Assembly: GCF_025766255.1 (NCBI RefSeq)
Contig: NW_026516694.1
Coordinates: 310,001 to 374,000 of the forward strand
Reading direction: 5' to 3'
Origin: Zychaea mexicana
Taxonomy: Eukaryota; Mucoromycota; Mucoromycetes; Mucorales; Lichtheimiaceae
Length of the DNA stretch: 64,000 bases
Shown: positions 1 through 12,200 of the stretch, one piece after another
How positions within the stretch are numbered: position 1 is the stretch's first letter
How the letters are laid out: the number at the start of each line of letters is the position of its first letter
Notes under the pieces: generated by a model
Seen by the model: the letters and a program-made list of their open reading frames with translations, nothing else
Databases searched by the model: none
What the model was told of the DNA's origin: nothing
Position numbers and translations under genes: made by a program

Positions 1-560
1 AAAGGAGGGGGGGGAGTGCTTGTGTTTAGGGGGGAGGAAGGGGAGAGGGAGCCACGCTTACTAAACGATTACATAGGAAAATCTTACGTTACGTAGGTAG
101 GGTGGAGTTGTTTACCAGAATGGGCTTGATTCCTAAATAACGGCACTTGGCCGAAACCGCTCGGTTCTTCTTCTTGTTCTTCTTGTAAATGGATTTTCTA
201 CACGGTTTTGTAAGAGGTATGAAAAGGCTACCATGGGGAAGCAAGTAGTATTCTTGCGAGCACAGTGAAGAGACCTGGGTAGCTGCTACTACTACTACTT
301 GAATAATGTTTTTTGCCAAGCCAAAGCCCGGTTGTGTGTATTTGTTCAGCCACACTTTTTTTTTATTCGTGGTAAGAATTGGACGCTAGACCAAATAAAG
401 CATGAGGCGCACCAAATTTTCATAACACACACACTCAACAGAGTTATTTTGCTACGCTTTTTTCTTTTCCTTTTCTTTCTTCTTCTTCTTCTTATCTCTT
501 TTCCCTTCCATCCCCCAATCCTACCACAGCACCCTTTGTCTCTGAGTGTGCAACAAGCAA
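1..560 (+). promoter_or_regulatory. Upstream region of the C2H2 regulator gene
   Basis: No convincing gene is seen here. Short reading frames on both strands are low-complexity and use non-ATG starts. The stretch just before the start codon (about 455-520) is almost pure C/T, with repeated CTT units; this arrangement recurs before several genes in the window and is typical of fungal promoters and 5' leaders. No clear TATA box is seen close to the gene. Confidence 0.45.
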
Positions 561-2621
561 ATGTCCACCACCTCGCCAATAAGCTCGCCTGTGACCACAA
601 CTCCCGCTACGCCCACCTCTTCCTCCATTTCTTCATTGCTGAATCGCACCAATATCACTACCACCACCACTGGTGCAACCACCTCTCATAAAAATGACAA
701 CCGCCATACTACTGTCTCGTCACAACTACCAACCTCTGCTACTACCACGAATGCTGCTGCTGCTACTGCAAGAAACGCTAACGACACTTTGAGCATCTCC
801 ACGCACGATGATGGCGCAGCATGGCCAGCCCATTTACCCACCCCCGTCTCACCTGCAGCACCTCAAGCACAGCAACCACCGCCGCCTCCTCCTCCTTCTA
901 CTACTAGTACAACTGGCACAAGTTCTACGAAAAGAGCTTCATCTTGTTCTCCGCCGCCGCCGCCGCCGCCGACGCCTCCTCCTCCTCCTCCGCAGTCGCA
1001 ACAGCAGCCACAGCCACATCCTCGTCATCATCATCATTACCCACCACAGCAGCACTACCCTCAGCAACACGAGTACCATGACTACCAGCGACTCAAACAC
1101 CCAAGAGTAGTGGCTTCATCGCCGCCTCCACACGACAACATGTATCGCGTCGGCAACAACACATATACCGTAGGACCATCCAAACAGCAAACAACGCATG
1201 ACAATGGCGGCTTGTACACTTCATTTTCCGTCAACAAACAACAAAATGCAAAACGACGAGATACCTCTCATCAATCCAAGCCATTCACGTGTACACAATG
1301 CGACCAAACGTTCAGTCGGGCGCATAATCTCAAGTCTCACTTTGCGACACATTCGATGGAACGACCTTACAAGGTAAGAAGAAGAAGGAGGCTTTTGGTT
1401 CCCCCCTCTTTTAAAGCGCATGGGAGTTTTTAATACACACACACGTTCTCTACATCAATGTCAAAAAAAAAAGAGAGAAAGCATGTTAACAGGTTTTTGT
1501 GTGTGTCTTTAGTGCGATGCTTGTGATTCCAAGTTTCGACGGCTGCACGATCTTAAACGGCATCAAAAGCTGCATACGGGTGAACGGCCGTATGTATGCA
1601 GCATGTGCGAGCGTTCATTCTCAAGACTGGATGCATTGAATCGACATCAGCGGACAGAAGGTGGCTCTGCATGTCATTACCGACAAAACAGACGCAAGGA
1701 AACTGACCCACAACAACAACAACAACAGGCACGCCACACACCACCGGCTTCGGATGTTGGAGCCACGGCTACGACACCACCACAACCACAACCACAACCA
1801 CAACCATCCAATAATCGACCACCTATTCCGCAGCTTGATTTACGCCACCACCAACTCCACAACCAACAAACTCCTCCTCCTCCTCCGCAACAACAACAAC
1901 AACCTACTTCATCACTGTCGCATCATCATCATCATCATCATTTCCCCTACTCCAACCACCGTGATTCTTCAGACAATACACCGACGCCCACATCATCATC
2001 CACCTCTCCTTCCCAACACCGCATCGTGCTACCTCCACCACCACCACCACAACAACAACAACAACAACAACAGACGCCGACCGAATACACTACCTCATCA
2101 CCCTCCTCCTCTCCTTACGGCTATCGTCATCAACAACCATACCGCCCCAACAACAACAAAGGTAATTACCCCGAGCCGTTATTACGACGGAGCAGTACAG
2201 ACGACAACACAGCCAACGCAACAGAACAACAAGCCTCTTTACGCCAAGCATACGAGCAATTAACAGAACGATACCACCACATGGAAACTTCGCTCACTAC
2301 CAAATACCAACAGAAATCAAACGAAGCAGAAGATTTGAAACGGCAGTTACATGATTTACAAGTAGAGGTAATTCATTTTGAAGCTTCTCTCTCTCTCCCT
2401 CTCTCTTTTGATATGGGATATAGGAAAAAAGCTAAACTTTTTTTTTATTCATTTAGAACCGAGTGTTGCGATCATTGGTGTTTGAACAACGACAAAAAGA
2501 TAATACTGCGAGCAACGACACTACTCTTATTCATGAAAGCATATCCTCATCCTCATCCTCATCATCGCCATCTGCTCCTCTTATTACTGGTACTATTACG
2601 AACAGTACTGAAAGTAAATAA
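561..2621 (+). CDS. C2H2 zinc-finger transcription factor with polyP/polyQ linkers and C-terminal coiled coil
   Basis: Predicted nuclear DNA-binding regulator of about 610 residues in three exons: 561-1373, 1513-2367 and 2457-2621, joined in phase 0 by introns with GTAAG/AG and GTAAT/AG ends. The first 230 residues are rich in Thr, Ser, Pro and His. Three consecutive C2H2 fingers follow (about residues 240-330): CTQC...H..H, CDAC...H..H and CSMC...H, then a short basic tail (RRKE). The first intron falls exactly in the linker after finger 1. The finger spacing and the DALNRH segment of finger 3 resemble Crz1-type calcineurin-responsive factors, but no clear calcineurin docking motif was found. 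Residues about 340-510 are polyQ, polyH and polyP. The last about 100 residues form a heptad-like coil (QASLRQAYEQLTERYHH onward), which suggests dimerisation. The start is the first ATG; an upstream in-frame GTG is not used. Confidence 0.82.
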
Positions 2622-2917
2622 TAATAATAATAAAAAAAACACTAAATGACACATAGTACAAAAGAGAGCCCCTTTTTTTCCTTGTAAAGCAAAAGCACGT
2701 TGATAATAGAACACAAAAAAAAAAACCTCTTTGTTTTTTTTTCGAAATAATGCGCAGTGGGTGGATGATGACCGATGTGGGTGTGAGGGAATAGACAAAA
2801 AAAAAAAAGAAAACCAAGTATAACCAAGGGATGTGATTTTTTAGGAAGAATGCTTATATGTACGATTGGGGAAAGGGCCGGGGGAGGGAGAGGGAAGGGG
2901 GGAAAGGGGACTATTTA

Positions 2918-5840
2918 CTACAGTTTGTCAATGATCATGTCTTCAACACATTGGTTGATACGAGCATAATCTTGATCGCGTATCGCGCCACTTCGTACAA
3001 ACATCATCCGCAGTTCGTTGACGTAGTCTTCAATCTTGTCCACGCTGATCGGCAGCCCACTCGGTACCTTGACATTGAGCCCTTCAAACACTTCGGCCAC
3101 AGACCGGCGGAACGTCTGCAGTCGTCGGTTCTCTTCTTTCAGTCGCATCACTTCGTGTCGCAAGATCTCGCTATCGCTAGGTGTTTTTTCTGTTGTTGTA
3201 TATTATCCCCCTCCATTAGCACCTTTCTCTGGAAAACTACTTTTTTTTAAAAAAAAAACAACTTACGTGGTGGCTGGGCAAGCACTTCATCCATAATCTC
3301 GGTGATCTTTGACCTGATATACAGCTTTTGCAAGTCATTGATATCGTTTGGACCTTCCATGGATCGTTGGCGAGGCTGTTGTGGTTGTTGTTGTTGTGGT
3401 TGTTGTAGCGGAGGACTAGAGAGAGATTACAGTCAGCAAATGGTGTATAAAAAAAGGGGGGGGGGAACCTAGAATGCCTTTACCCTGGTGGATAGATGGC
3501 CGCTTTTCGATCAGGCAGGGTATTGCGACGTTCTCCATTCACTGTCAAAGAAGGAGCAACAGCGTCATAGGACAACGAAGGACTGGGTATGTTTGTATTA
3601 GCAGATGTAGCAGCAGCAGCAGCAGCAGCACTAGTAGTAGTAGTAGTAACAGTAGAAGTAGTAGCAGCAGCAGCATTAGTTGTTGTTGTTGTTGTAGGCG
3701 TAGTCGGTCCCACCGTGGCTCGTCGCTGGCCAAGAATGTCGTTTTGAATATCATCCAAATCCCGAAACACTGGCGAGGGTTTCTTGCCATGTCCATTGGG
3801 TGGCGCTTGGTTCGGCATCAGGTGAGCCTTGTTGGGCAACTTTTGCTTGTGTGGCGTGGGTGGTAGTGGTTGTAGTGTTTGTGCTGAGTTCGTTGACGAG
3901 ACATGCGACGGCTTAGTTTGTTGTAATTGTAATGGTGTTGTTGTTGTTGTTGCTGCAGGTGGTGTCGATAGGCCCGGTGTAGGTGGTGCTGCAGCATCAG
4001 CAGGTGACAAGGTCGTTGATGGAAACATGGATGGTGATGATGATGCTAATGGAAGAGCTGGAGCTGTGGCAGAGATGGGTGTAGTTACTTGTTGATTAGA
4101 AGAAGAAGAAGAAGAAGAAGAGAAGGGTATGCTGTTATTAGAGGAGGGAGGTGGCTGCAGCGATAACTTTTGCTTTTCCATTTGACTCTTTTTCAGCTTG
4201 GCTTCTATCATGCTGAGCATACCGCCTGGTGATGGTAATGGGGATGATATGTTGTTGTTGTTATTACTACCATTGTTATTCTTGAGAGTAGTAGTAGTGG
4301 TAGTAGTAGTGGTGTTGTTGGTGTTGGCGGCCTTGTTTTTGTTACCGTTGGCACCGCTGGCACGTCCCATCTGATGATCATCGTCGGAATCACTTTGGTC
4401 ACTCATAAACAATCTGATTGGCCCACCCTTTTTCCCGTGTGGAGCGGTGGCACGTCGCTTTTTGATAGGCGTAGCCTTTTCCTTGTTCTTTTTGCCAGCA
4501 CTTTTGGTGTGTTGCTGTCGCTGCTTTCTTCGTGTGCTGGTGCCCATGTCATCACTATCTTCTTCTTCTTCTTCTTCTTCCGGTTCTTCAACATCGTCAT
4601 CGTCGTCGTCGTCATCATCATCATCGTCGTCATCATCATCATCGTCGTCATCATCATCTTCGTCATCTTCATCTTCATTTTCGTCTTGGTCATCATTGTC
4701 TTCTTGTTCAGAACTGCTTGTCTCCATCATGTTTCGTTTGGTCATCAATCGTCCCTTGCGTCGCAACGTTCTCTTGTTCTTTGCTACGCCAGAACTAGCA
4801 CTGCTATCACCATGACGACGTACCAGACGCTTGTGAATGACCTCTTGAGGCTGGTGGTCATTGCATCGAGGCAAATAACTCTCAGGCACCTTTTTCGTCA
4901 CAGCAATGAGGCCGGCATCAATGGCACAGGTAGAATGAAACCACCTGTTTTAAGAAAAAAAGAAACTGTTGGTGAATAGGTGTCATCTTTTTTATAGGGG
5001 TGGTTGTCAAAAAAACTTACTTGTTACAAGAGTTGTCTTGACATTGGATACAGATACCCTTTGGTTTTTCGCAGAGAAAACATGTCTAACAGTAGCCATA
5101 GTGCCAAGGTGTTTGTCACCAGTGAGTCTCACAAAAAAGAAGAGTCGGACTCGCAAAAAATACTTTTACTCACATGCTGATCCATGGAGGCCTTGTCAAC
5201 ATCGTAGGGTTCTGCTTCATGATCGATGTCCAGGTTCCACTTGGCACATGCAATGTGGATGAAATTGCCCGCCTTTACTGTTGTCTTTAGTGCGCCAGTC
5301 TGCACTGGACAGCATACGATTCGCTTCATAGTATGAACATTTATCAAGGATGAGTTTTCTATTTTTTCATGCAAAAAAAGCCAACAACCAACAACTGATG
5401 ATAATACTGTACAGCAGGTTTTCCATTCCGCCTGGCTTCGCAGCGTTGACAGTACCATTCCCCTTCGGGAACATCATCGACGCCGTAACAATCTGGGGAA
5501 ATTATGCGTTTTTTTTTTAGCTTTTTTTATCTTTTTTTTTTTTGTTTCATGGTTTTTTACCTTTATGCACAGGAACATCACATCCTATATACACAAGGGG
5601 GGATTAGCAAAAACAAGGGAATTTGTTGATAGGTTTGTAAAAGAGAGAGACTATTTTTCTTTTACCTCTGCCGTCACAGAACATGATGGGATTCTTGTTG
5701 GTGGAACGATCACCCTCACAGATCACACAAGCATCCTGCATTATTATCTTTTGAGTCAGTCAATCCAGCTTGAGACCCAAGGTAGTAGTAGTAACAACAG
5801 ATGTCATGGGGGTGGACAAAAGTACCTCGTCTAATGGCAT
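2918..5840 (-). CDS. PHD plus extended-PHD (PZP) chromatin reader, AF10/BRPF/JADE-like
   Basis: Predicted nuclear histone-tail reader. The N-terminus, spliced from several small exons between 5840 and 4930, reads MPLDEIIMQDACVICEGD, then the rest of a PHD finger (NPIMFCDG, GCDVPVHK, CYGVDDVPEGEWYCQRC), a zinc knuckle beginning CCPVQTGALK with IHIACAKW, and an extended PHD (TCFLCEKPKGICIQC, CNKWFHSTCA, PRCNDH). This order, PHD-knuckle-ePHD, is the PZP module of AF10/AF17, BRPF, JADE and yeast Nto1; the spacing looks closest to AF10. A long basic-acidic linker follows with about 30 Asp/Glu in a row (4590-4690), then Thr/Asn/Ala-rich low complexity. The last exon (3163-2918) holds a coiled coil starting LRHEVMRLKEENRRLQ. 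Introns contain the usual GTAAGT/AG signals. The exact exon list near the start is a manual model. It converges with the C2H2 gene. Confidence 0.78.
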
Positions 5841-7216
5841 GTTTGTGTGTATTGTACCGTGTTACGAAAGAAAGGGAAATAAAAAAACAGAAATTTTGAG
5901 AGATAGAGCAGCAGCAGCAGGGCAGTAACAGGACGCGTTTCTTGTTCAGTGCTTTGCAAAAGTAAAAGAAAGGGGAAAGAGTAGTGGGTAAAATACAACA
6001 CAGCGCGAGTTGCCGTAAAAAGAAGTAAAAAGTATCAGAAAAAATTAAAGTCGCGACGACTCTCAGCTCCAACAAAAAAAAAAAAAAGAGCAAAGGAGAG
6101 AGAAAGAGAGAGGGGGGGGGAAAGAAAACTAAGAACTGATTTGCTCGGTTTATATACCAATTTTTTCTTTTTGGTAACAAGCACACCAGTCACTCTCTCT
6201 CTCTCTATGGCTGTTCTCCCCACACCGACACACTTTATATACACACCGACTGCCTTACGTACCTCTTACATGGACTCTGTGTGTATGAGTGAATGAAAGT
6301 ATAACTCTGCCTTTCTCGCTTTGTAAAAAAGACATATCATGTACTTTCTAACCCGCAATGAGTGTTTTTGTGTGGAAAATGTTATTCTTTGTCTGTTCCC
6401 CTGATGCCTTTCTCTCTCGTCTCTTTTTTAACATGTATGAACGCATTTGCTCAACATGAAAAAAAAAAGTTGTTGACAGAGCCGTCCGTGTATGGTAAGC
6501 AAGTGATAGAGAGAGGAACAAAGAACAAAAAAAAGACCCATCACGAGTAGTTCATATCCTCGAGGGCTTCTTTTGCTTTTTTGTTCGTCCCTTTTTACGC
6601 GGCAAGAATAAAGCCCAGCCCTTGGACCCTACAAAATGAAATTGACAACCTTTGCTATTATTCGGGGGTGTTGGTAAGTAAGGTCTCTCTCTCTCTCTCT
6701 CTCTGTCTGTCTGTCTCTGTGTCCATGGCTGCCCCTCCCAACATGTATTGTCTTGAGAGGGAATCAAGAATAATTACAGAGAACGGTCTAATACGATTGT
6801 ATATGTGGGTGTGCGTTTCGGAAGGTCCCGTTTCTTTTTTTTTTTGGTAGCGGCTATTTTTCTACGTGTGTGGTCCCTCCCAAAGTTAGCATTTTGTGAC
6901 ACATAAAAATCAATCGTACTATATCAAACGTTGTAAAAAGAAATAAACTCTTTTTCTAATTGTGATAGATAAAAAGAAGAATGCTAATGGGGAGGGGGAG
7001 GAAACGGGTTGTTGTGTGTATGTATAGAATGTGTCTGTGTGTGTGCGTGCTATGTTGCATGATTAGCAGAGAAAGAAAGAAAGAGAGACAGGAAGGAGTA
7101 TAGAAGAGTAGTAGTAGTACGTGTTGAGATAATGTGAAATGTCGTGTGTGTGCTTATGTGTTTTATGGAGAGAGAGAGTGTGTGTGTGTGTGTGTTTGTG
7201 TGGTGGTAAAAGCAAT
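5841..7216. other. Intergenic region with simple-sequence tracts
   Basis: No gene is supported. It is the promoter side of the PZP gene and the 3' side of the Pol I subunit gene. It holds several simple repeats: a purine run near 6080-6125, a CT run at about 6684-6704 followed by CTGT units, and a GA run passing into a GT run at about 7168-7200. Frames on either strand consist of these repeats and have no recognisable domain. Confidence 0.5.
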
Positions 7217-8820
7217 CTACTTGCGCTTGCCCCTTGACACTTCCGGGAATTTGAGCGGTACGACAAGCGACGCTTTCTTTGTGACACTTCCATTGGCTTT
7301 GGACTTGACAGTGTCCACTTTGCATCCCAGGTTCCGTAACACAGTCGAAATTCTAAGGGTAAAAATACTGCTGCTTAGGAACCCACTGCTCCTCCAAAAT
7401 CTTACGCGGGGTTGACTTACTTTAGTGGCTTTAATGACAGATCGCTGGCCAAAAGGTCAGGGTTCAATTGATAGTCTGCGACGCTCAAACAAAGTACCAT
7501 CATATAGCACAAGATCTTGTCTTGCATGAACGGTGTGCGTCTAGAATTATTTTAGGTTGTCGTCAGTCAATTCCATCATCACCATAACAACAACTATTAT
7601 TAGACACCACACCACACCGGGGGGGGGGCGCGCGCGAGAGTACTTACACATCATTTGTAGTGTAACGATCGGCTAACTGATCCAAGATAACGTTGGGCGG
7701 ATTCTTCATGACCGTTTCAACCTTGCGACGATTCTTCAAATCAAACGGCTTGATTCGATTCAAGTAAGCCATCAAGTACGAGATATACATGAGGACACGC
7801 AGACGCGGACGATCGACTTTTCCCGACGCTTTCAACGTGTGCAAGATACGTTCATTGACAAACTTGGAATAACCGAATGGCAAGAACTGGTTCAAATCCT
7901 TGGGCTGTTGCGGCTTGGCCGTGATCAATTCCTTGACAGGCATGGCCAACAATTCTTCTTCGGTCACAATGCTCGAGATAGCATAGCATTCTTGCGGCGA
8001 CGCGGCATCCATATTGTGTGCTGGAATCGGCAATTCGGCTTGCATGGCCTGTTTGATTTCTGCCTGCGTCGGGCCCGTGCTGCTCTCGCCAATCTCGCGA
8101 TGCATATCGTGCAAGGCATCTTGGACTTGTTCACCGCGCACCGCGTTGCGTTCGTCGTCCTTGAGTTGTTTTTTGGCTTTGGCTGTGCCAAACGCAAGAC
8201 CCAGTGACGTTTTGGCTTCGTTGAACGCGGTTTGTTTGTTGCGGATCGTGTTGTCGGATAGTGCAAGCGTTTTCACGGATCGGTGCATCCGCAAAACAGG
8301 TGCTGGTGTCAACGTTACTGTGTTTTTGCTCTTGGAATACACGCCTACCAGGTATCTGTGGGGGGGGGAAATCCGCCGCACACACAATTTATTTAGTTGT
8401 TCCTCCTCCTCCCTCAAAAAATGTTATGTGTGTAGTGTCTTAAATGAAACTCACTGGCAATAGCTTTCTGGTGCATCCTCACCATGGTTTTTGCCGGTGA
8501 ATGTCACCTTGTCCGTCTCACCAACAACAACTCGTTTCTTGTCACTGCTCTTGTCTCTGGATCGATAGGACGTGAATGGTGTAGTGGTTGGAGGTTTCGT
8601 ACCGGGGAATGCAGCTATCCATTTGTATATTGTCAACAACAACACCAATTTGCTTTGGGGAGGAGGGATACTCAAAAAGAATCTAATGTGTGTGTAGTTT
8701 ACCCAAGTAAGGCGAATCAGCGCCCTCCGGAGGCATTTCCACGGCGATCTTGACATTGCGCGACGATTTGGACGATTTGCCCTCGGACGTGGTAGTTTCC
8801 GAATGCTTTCTTTTGCCCAT
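7217..8820 (-). CDS. RPA49: DNA-directed RNA polymerase I subunit A49
   Basis: Subunit of RNA polymerase I in the nucleolus; with A34 it forms the TFIIF-like heterodimer that helps initiation and elongation on rDNA. Exon 1 (from 8820) encodes a short basic start, MGKRKHSETTTSEGKSSKSS. The dimerisation part includes TTTPFTSYRSRDKSSDKKRV and YLVGVYSKSKNTVTLTPAPV. The main exon (8417-7644 region) has the family's SLGLAFGTAKAKKQLKDDE segment and the tandem winged-helix region (FLPFGYSKFVNERI, DRPRLRVLMYISYLMAYLNR). Two further exons carry TPFMQDKILCYMMVLCLSV and the Lys-rich end (KFPEVSRGKRK, stop 7217-7219). Length, about 400 residues, fits the family. It lies head-to-tail with the polymerase delta gene 440 bases upstream. 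Confidence 0.9.
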
Positions 8821-9263
8821 GCTCTTTTTTTTTTCTGGGAGTTAAGTAAAGTCCAAGCACCCAAAAATTTTTTCGGCTTTGTATAACAACTTTGAAGCCG
8901 GATGTCGCCTTTCCATTTCTAGTCACAAGGCGGGTGGTGAACTCAGCAGAGACACACACACCAAATGGATCTGTTATCAAACAATTGTATTAACAACTAC
9001 TGAACTGCTAGAATTATGGTGGTAAAAGGATGATTATTGTTAGTTTTAAATCCATGTGAGCGCAGTATGCACTTTCTACAAAGAGTCTTCTTCTCCCCCC
9101 CAACCCGCCCCCAATTCTTTATCATAAAACAATAATTAAAAAAGAGAAATGCTGTTTAGGGTCATACTACAAAGTGAATTTCCATTTGTTGGATGATGCC
9201 CCTATATGTATATATGCATGCTGTGTAAGTTGGACAGGGAAGGAAAGACAATGACTGACTATT
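8821..9263. other. Intergenic region between POL3 and RPA49
   Basis: About 440 bases separating two tandem minus-strand genes. It must hold the polymerase delta 3' end and the A49 promoter. T-rich on the plus strand near 8822-8835, with AT-rich stretches near 9120-9145. No additional gene is seen. Confidence 0.5.
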
Positions 9264-12200
9264 CTACCAATCGTATCTGAAACGGTCCAAACGATCACAG
9301 GCTTCCTTGGCATCCTTTTGTGCCTTTTTACGCATGTAAAAGATAGGACAATCCTTGTTGGAGCAGATCACGTCTTGATGAAGTGATTCTTGGCAGCGCT
9401 GGCATTGTGTCCACAGTCGCGAGAATCGTGTTTCCAGTTCACTGACCGTTTCCACCTTTCAAACAGACACAACATTTTCCATTGAGCTTTTCAGTACCCA
9501 CGCACGTATCCAATCAAATAGTTACCTGACGCTGGTATAGCTCCTTCAATCTCGGCTTGCAGTTTTTACACACGGCAGAGTTATCTATGGATTTTTAAAG
9601 TCAGCAATTGAAACTTTTTTTTTTACGTAGCTACGTGTCAGCATGACTTTACCGCCTCGTGGAAGTGGAGATTTGCATCCTAAGCAAGTTGCTGATTTCA
9701 CAGCAAACTTCATAAGACCGCCGACTGTTGGTGTTGCAATGTTTACAGTTCTCGTGTGAGCTCCTTTCACTGTATCCACAAAAAAAAGAAAAGAATCGGT
9801 TTGAGTTATTTTGTACGAGTCAAAGCCTCACAGGGGAGGAGATAAAAGAACCTCACGTAAACTTTCGGCTTTGTCACCAAGGATCGGTTCAAAAATACGA
9901 AGCAGTGGTTTTGAAAGTTGGTTGTCGAGATAGTAGCGAGTATCAATTGGTATATTGTTGTCCAGGACGTAGAGTGGATCTTCCGATCGTTCATAGGCTG
10001 GTGTGTTGTTGCTGGCTTTGATAATCACATAGGCTACACGATCACCCAAGGAAGGCGCTGATCCTGCATCACGCTTGCGCATACGTTCTGCAAGTTCTAC
10101 ATGTGCTTGTTTTGCTGCATAATCCGATTTGCTCAGCGCTTTGGTAATTACAAGTTGTGACAAATCGACTCTGTTTTGTAAGAGTTCGGAAATCATGGTC
10201 TTGACGTAGCTATACGATTGCTGTTCCGTGAGCAAGTCAAGAACAACACATCTTCTTGGTCTATTCAAATCAAATCAAACTTACTCTTGGGCGCCAATCA
10301 CATCACGATCAATGAGCAGCTTATCCAGACATTTTTGAATCACGTTTGATACCAGACGGCAGTTATCGCGTCGAACAGTCTAATATACATCATGCACTTA
10401 TTCAACAAAATCATTCTTTTTTCTACCTACACGTTGTCTCTTTATCTCTTTTACCTCGATACCCTTTGCATCCAACTTGTCGTATTTGTCAGGATTGGAC
10501 CAGTACAGGCCGGCATAACGCTTTTTGCTAATGAGAAGATACGGGAAATAGACCTTTTCAAAGTCCAAGTTGATGGGTCGGATGAATTGTTCAGTCACGA
10601 TTTTGGCACCTTCTCTTCCTATATAACGAATCTGTTTTGTCAGTAAACCGTAGAAAGAGAGAGAGAGCGCGCAAAGATGGATGGATGGAGGAAAACCAAA
10701 CGAGAAATCCGCCACCCTTATTACCTAGGTCCATAGCTTCTTTTAGATTATCCACACCAAACTTGATCATGACAGAATCGGTGTCACCGTAAATGACCTG
10801 TGCGTTGTGTTTGTAACCGTTTTGGATCGAAAAATGGCTTTCCACAATCTAAAGACAGAAAATAAATAATCTTAATGTCTTGACCCCAAAAATGCTTCTT
10901 CTTGTGTCAATGTAATGTGGAACTCACTTCTCTTGTTTTGAGAATCATCTGTCGACCATACGCCGTGACACTGGACGAAATTTGCAAGCATGGCAGTTTA
11001 CCAATAGTAGCACCTGTGAAACCATATACAGAATTGGCACTGATCTGTATGTATTGACAAAAAAGTTCAATGAACGCGTTTTGGGAGAGCAAAAAAAAAA
11101 AAAAAGTGGTTCGCGGGTTTGTATCATTGATTCATACCTTCAAAGCCAATTGACGACCATCCAGTACAGCACGTTTGAAAGGATCCTTTTCTTTCTTTAG
11201 GTCGGTTTTGGCACGCTTACGAGCAGCAAGCAAATCTTCAAGAATTTCCGGCAACAAGCCCTTACGACGCGATGATTTGACAAACATATCTATCACAAGC
11301 CAGGTCATTGTTTTAGTAAAGCTTATTCCGACACATGAAGAATCTTTCACATGGGGTCCCCGTGTACATAAACGAGAGAAAAACTCACCATTGTTTGGCG
11401 TGACGATATAGTCTTCATCTTTGACAAGTCCGAGGTTCTGGATGACATCATTCGATAACAAGGTGGTGTAACACAAATTATGGGCCTGCATAATGGATGG
11501 ATACAGTGATGTGAAATCGAGCGTTGTGATGGGCATGTCATAGTAGCCCTTGACAGGATCAATCACTGTTGCACCTTCGTATTGTTCCTCCGTCACTATG
11601 GAAAATGAAAGAGAGAGTGAGTGAGGATTGGGCATTTTATACATTTTTTTTTAAAAAAAATTGTTAGCAAACCTTCTGATTTGACAACAGGAATCACAAG
11701 ATCTTGCTCGAGTGCTCGACGGTACAGCTGAGAAACGACCTTGATTTGTTGTCCTCGTACGAGAATATAATTGAAAGGCACACCAGTGACTCTGGCCATT
11801 TCCGTATAGTTGAATAACAACATCAACTTGTCCATCAATCGTAATGGTAAGAAAGCATCCTAAAATAAATAACCGCATAACGGAGTGGTATATATAGATT
11901 TCAAAATGTGGATCGACACTATGCAAAAAACATATAGTAAACCTAGCAATAAATGGTTTTTTACCTTTAAACAGTAGACGGCGAGACGTCGACGCGTTTC
12001 TGAGTTTCCGTTTTGAAGTTCTGTGATAATCGAGTGATGGACATCTTCCTTTTGTTCGCCTGCATATGTGTAACACAGGTGTGAGTATCCCATATTTTTT
12101 TTTCTCTAGCTCTAATAAGTAGGGAAGGGCCCTTTTTTTTCTCTCTTTTTTTTTACAACAACTAACCCAGAAAATGAGCACAGACTGAATTGAGGGTATA

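Noticed and set aside
4374..4979. Plus-strand frames rich in Ser or Ile/Val opposite the PZP gene
   Set aside because: They are shadows of the poly-Asp coding tract read on the other strand.
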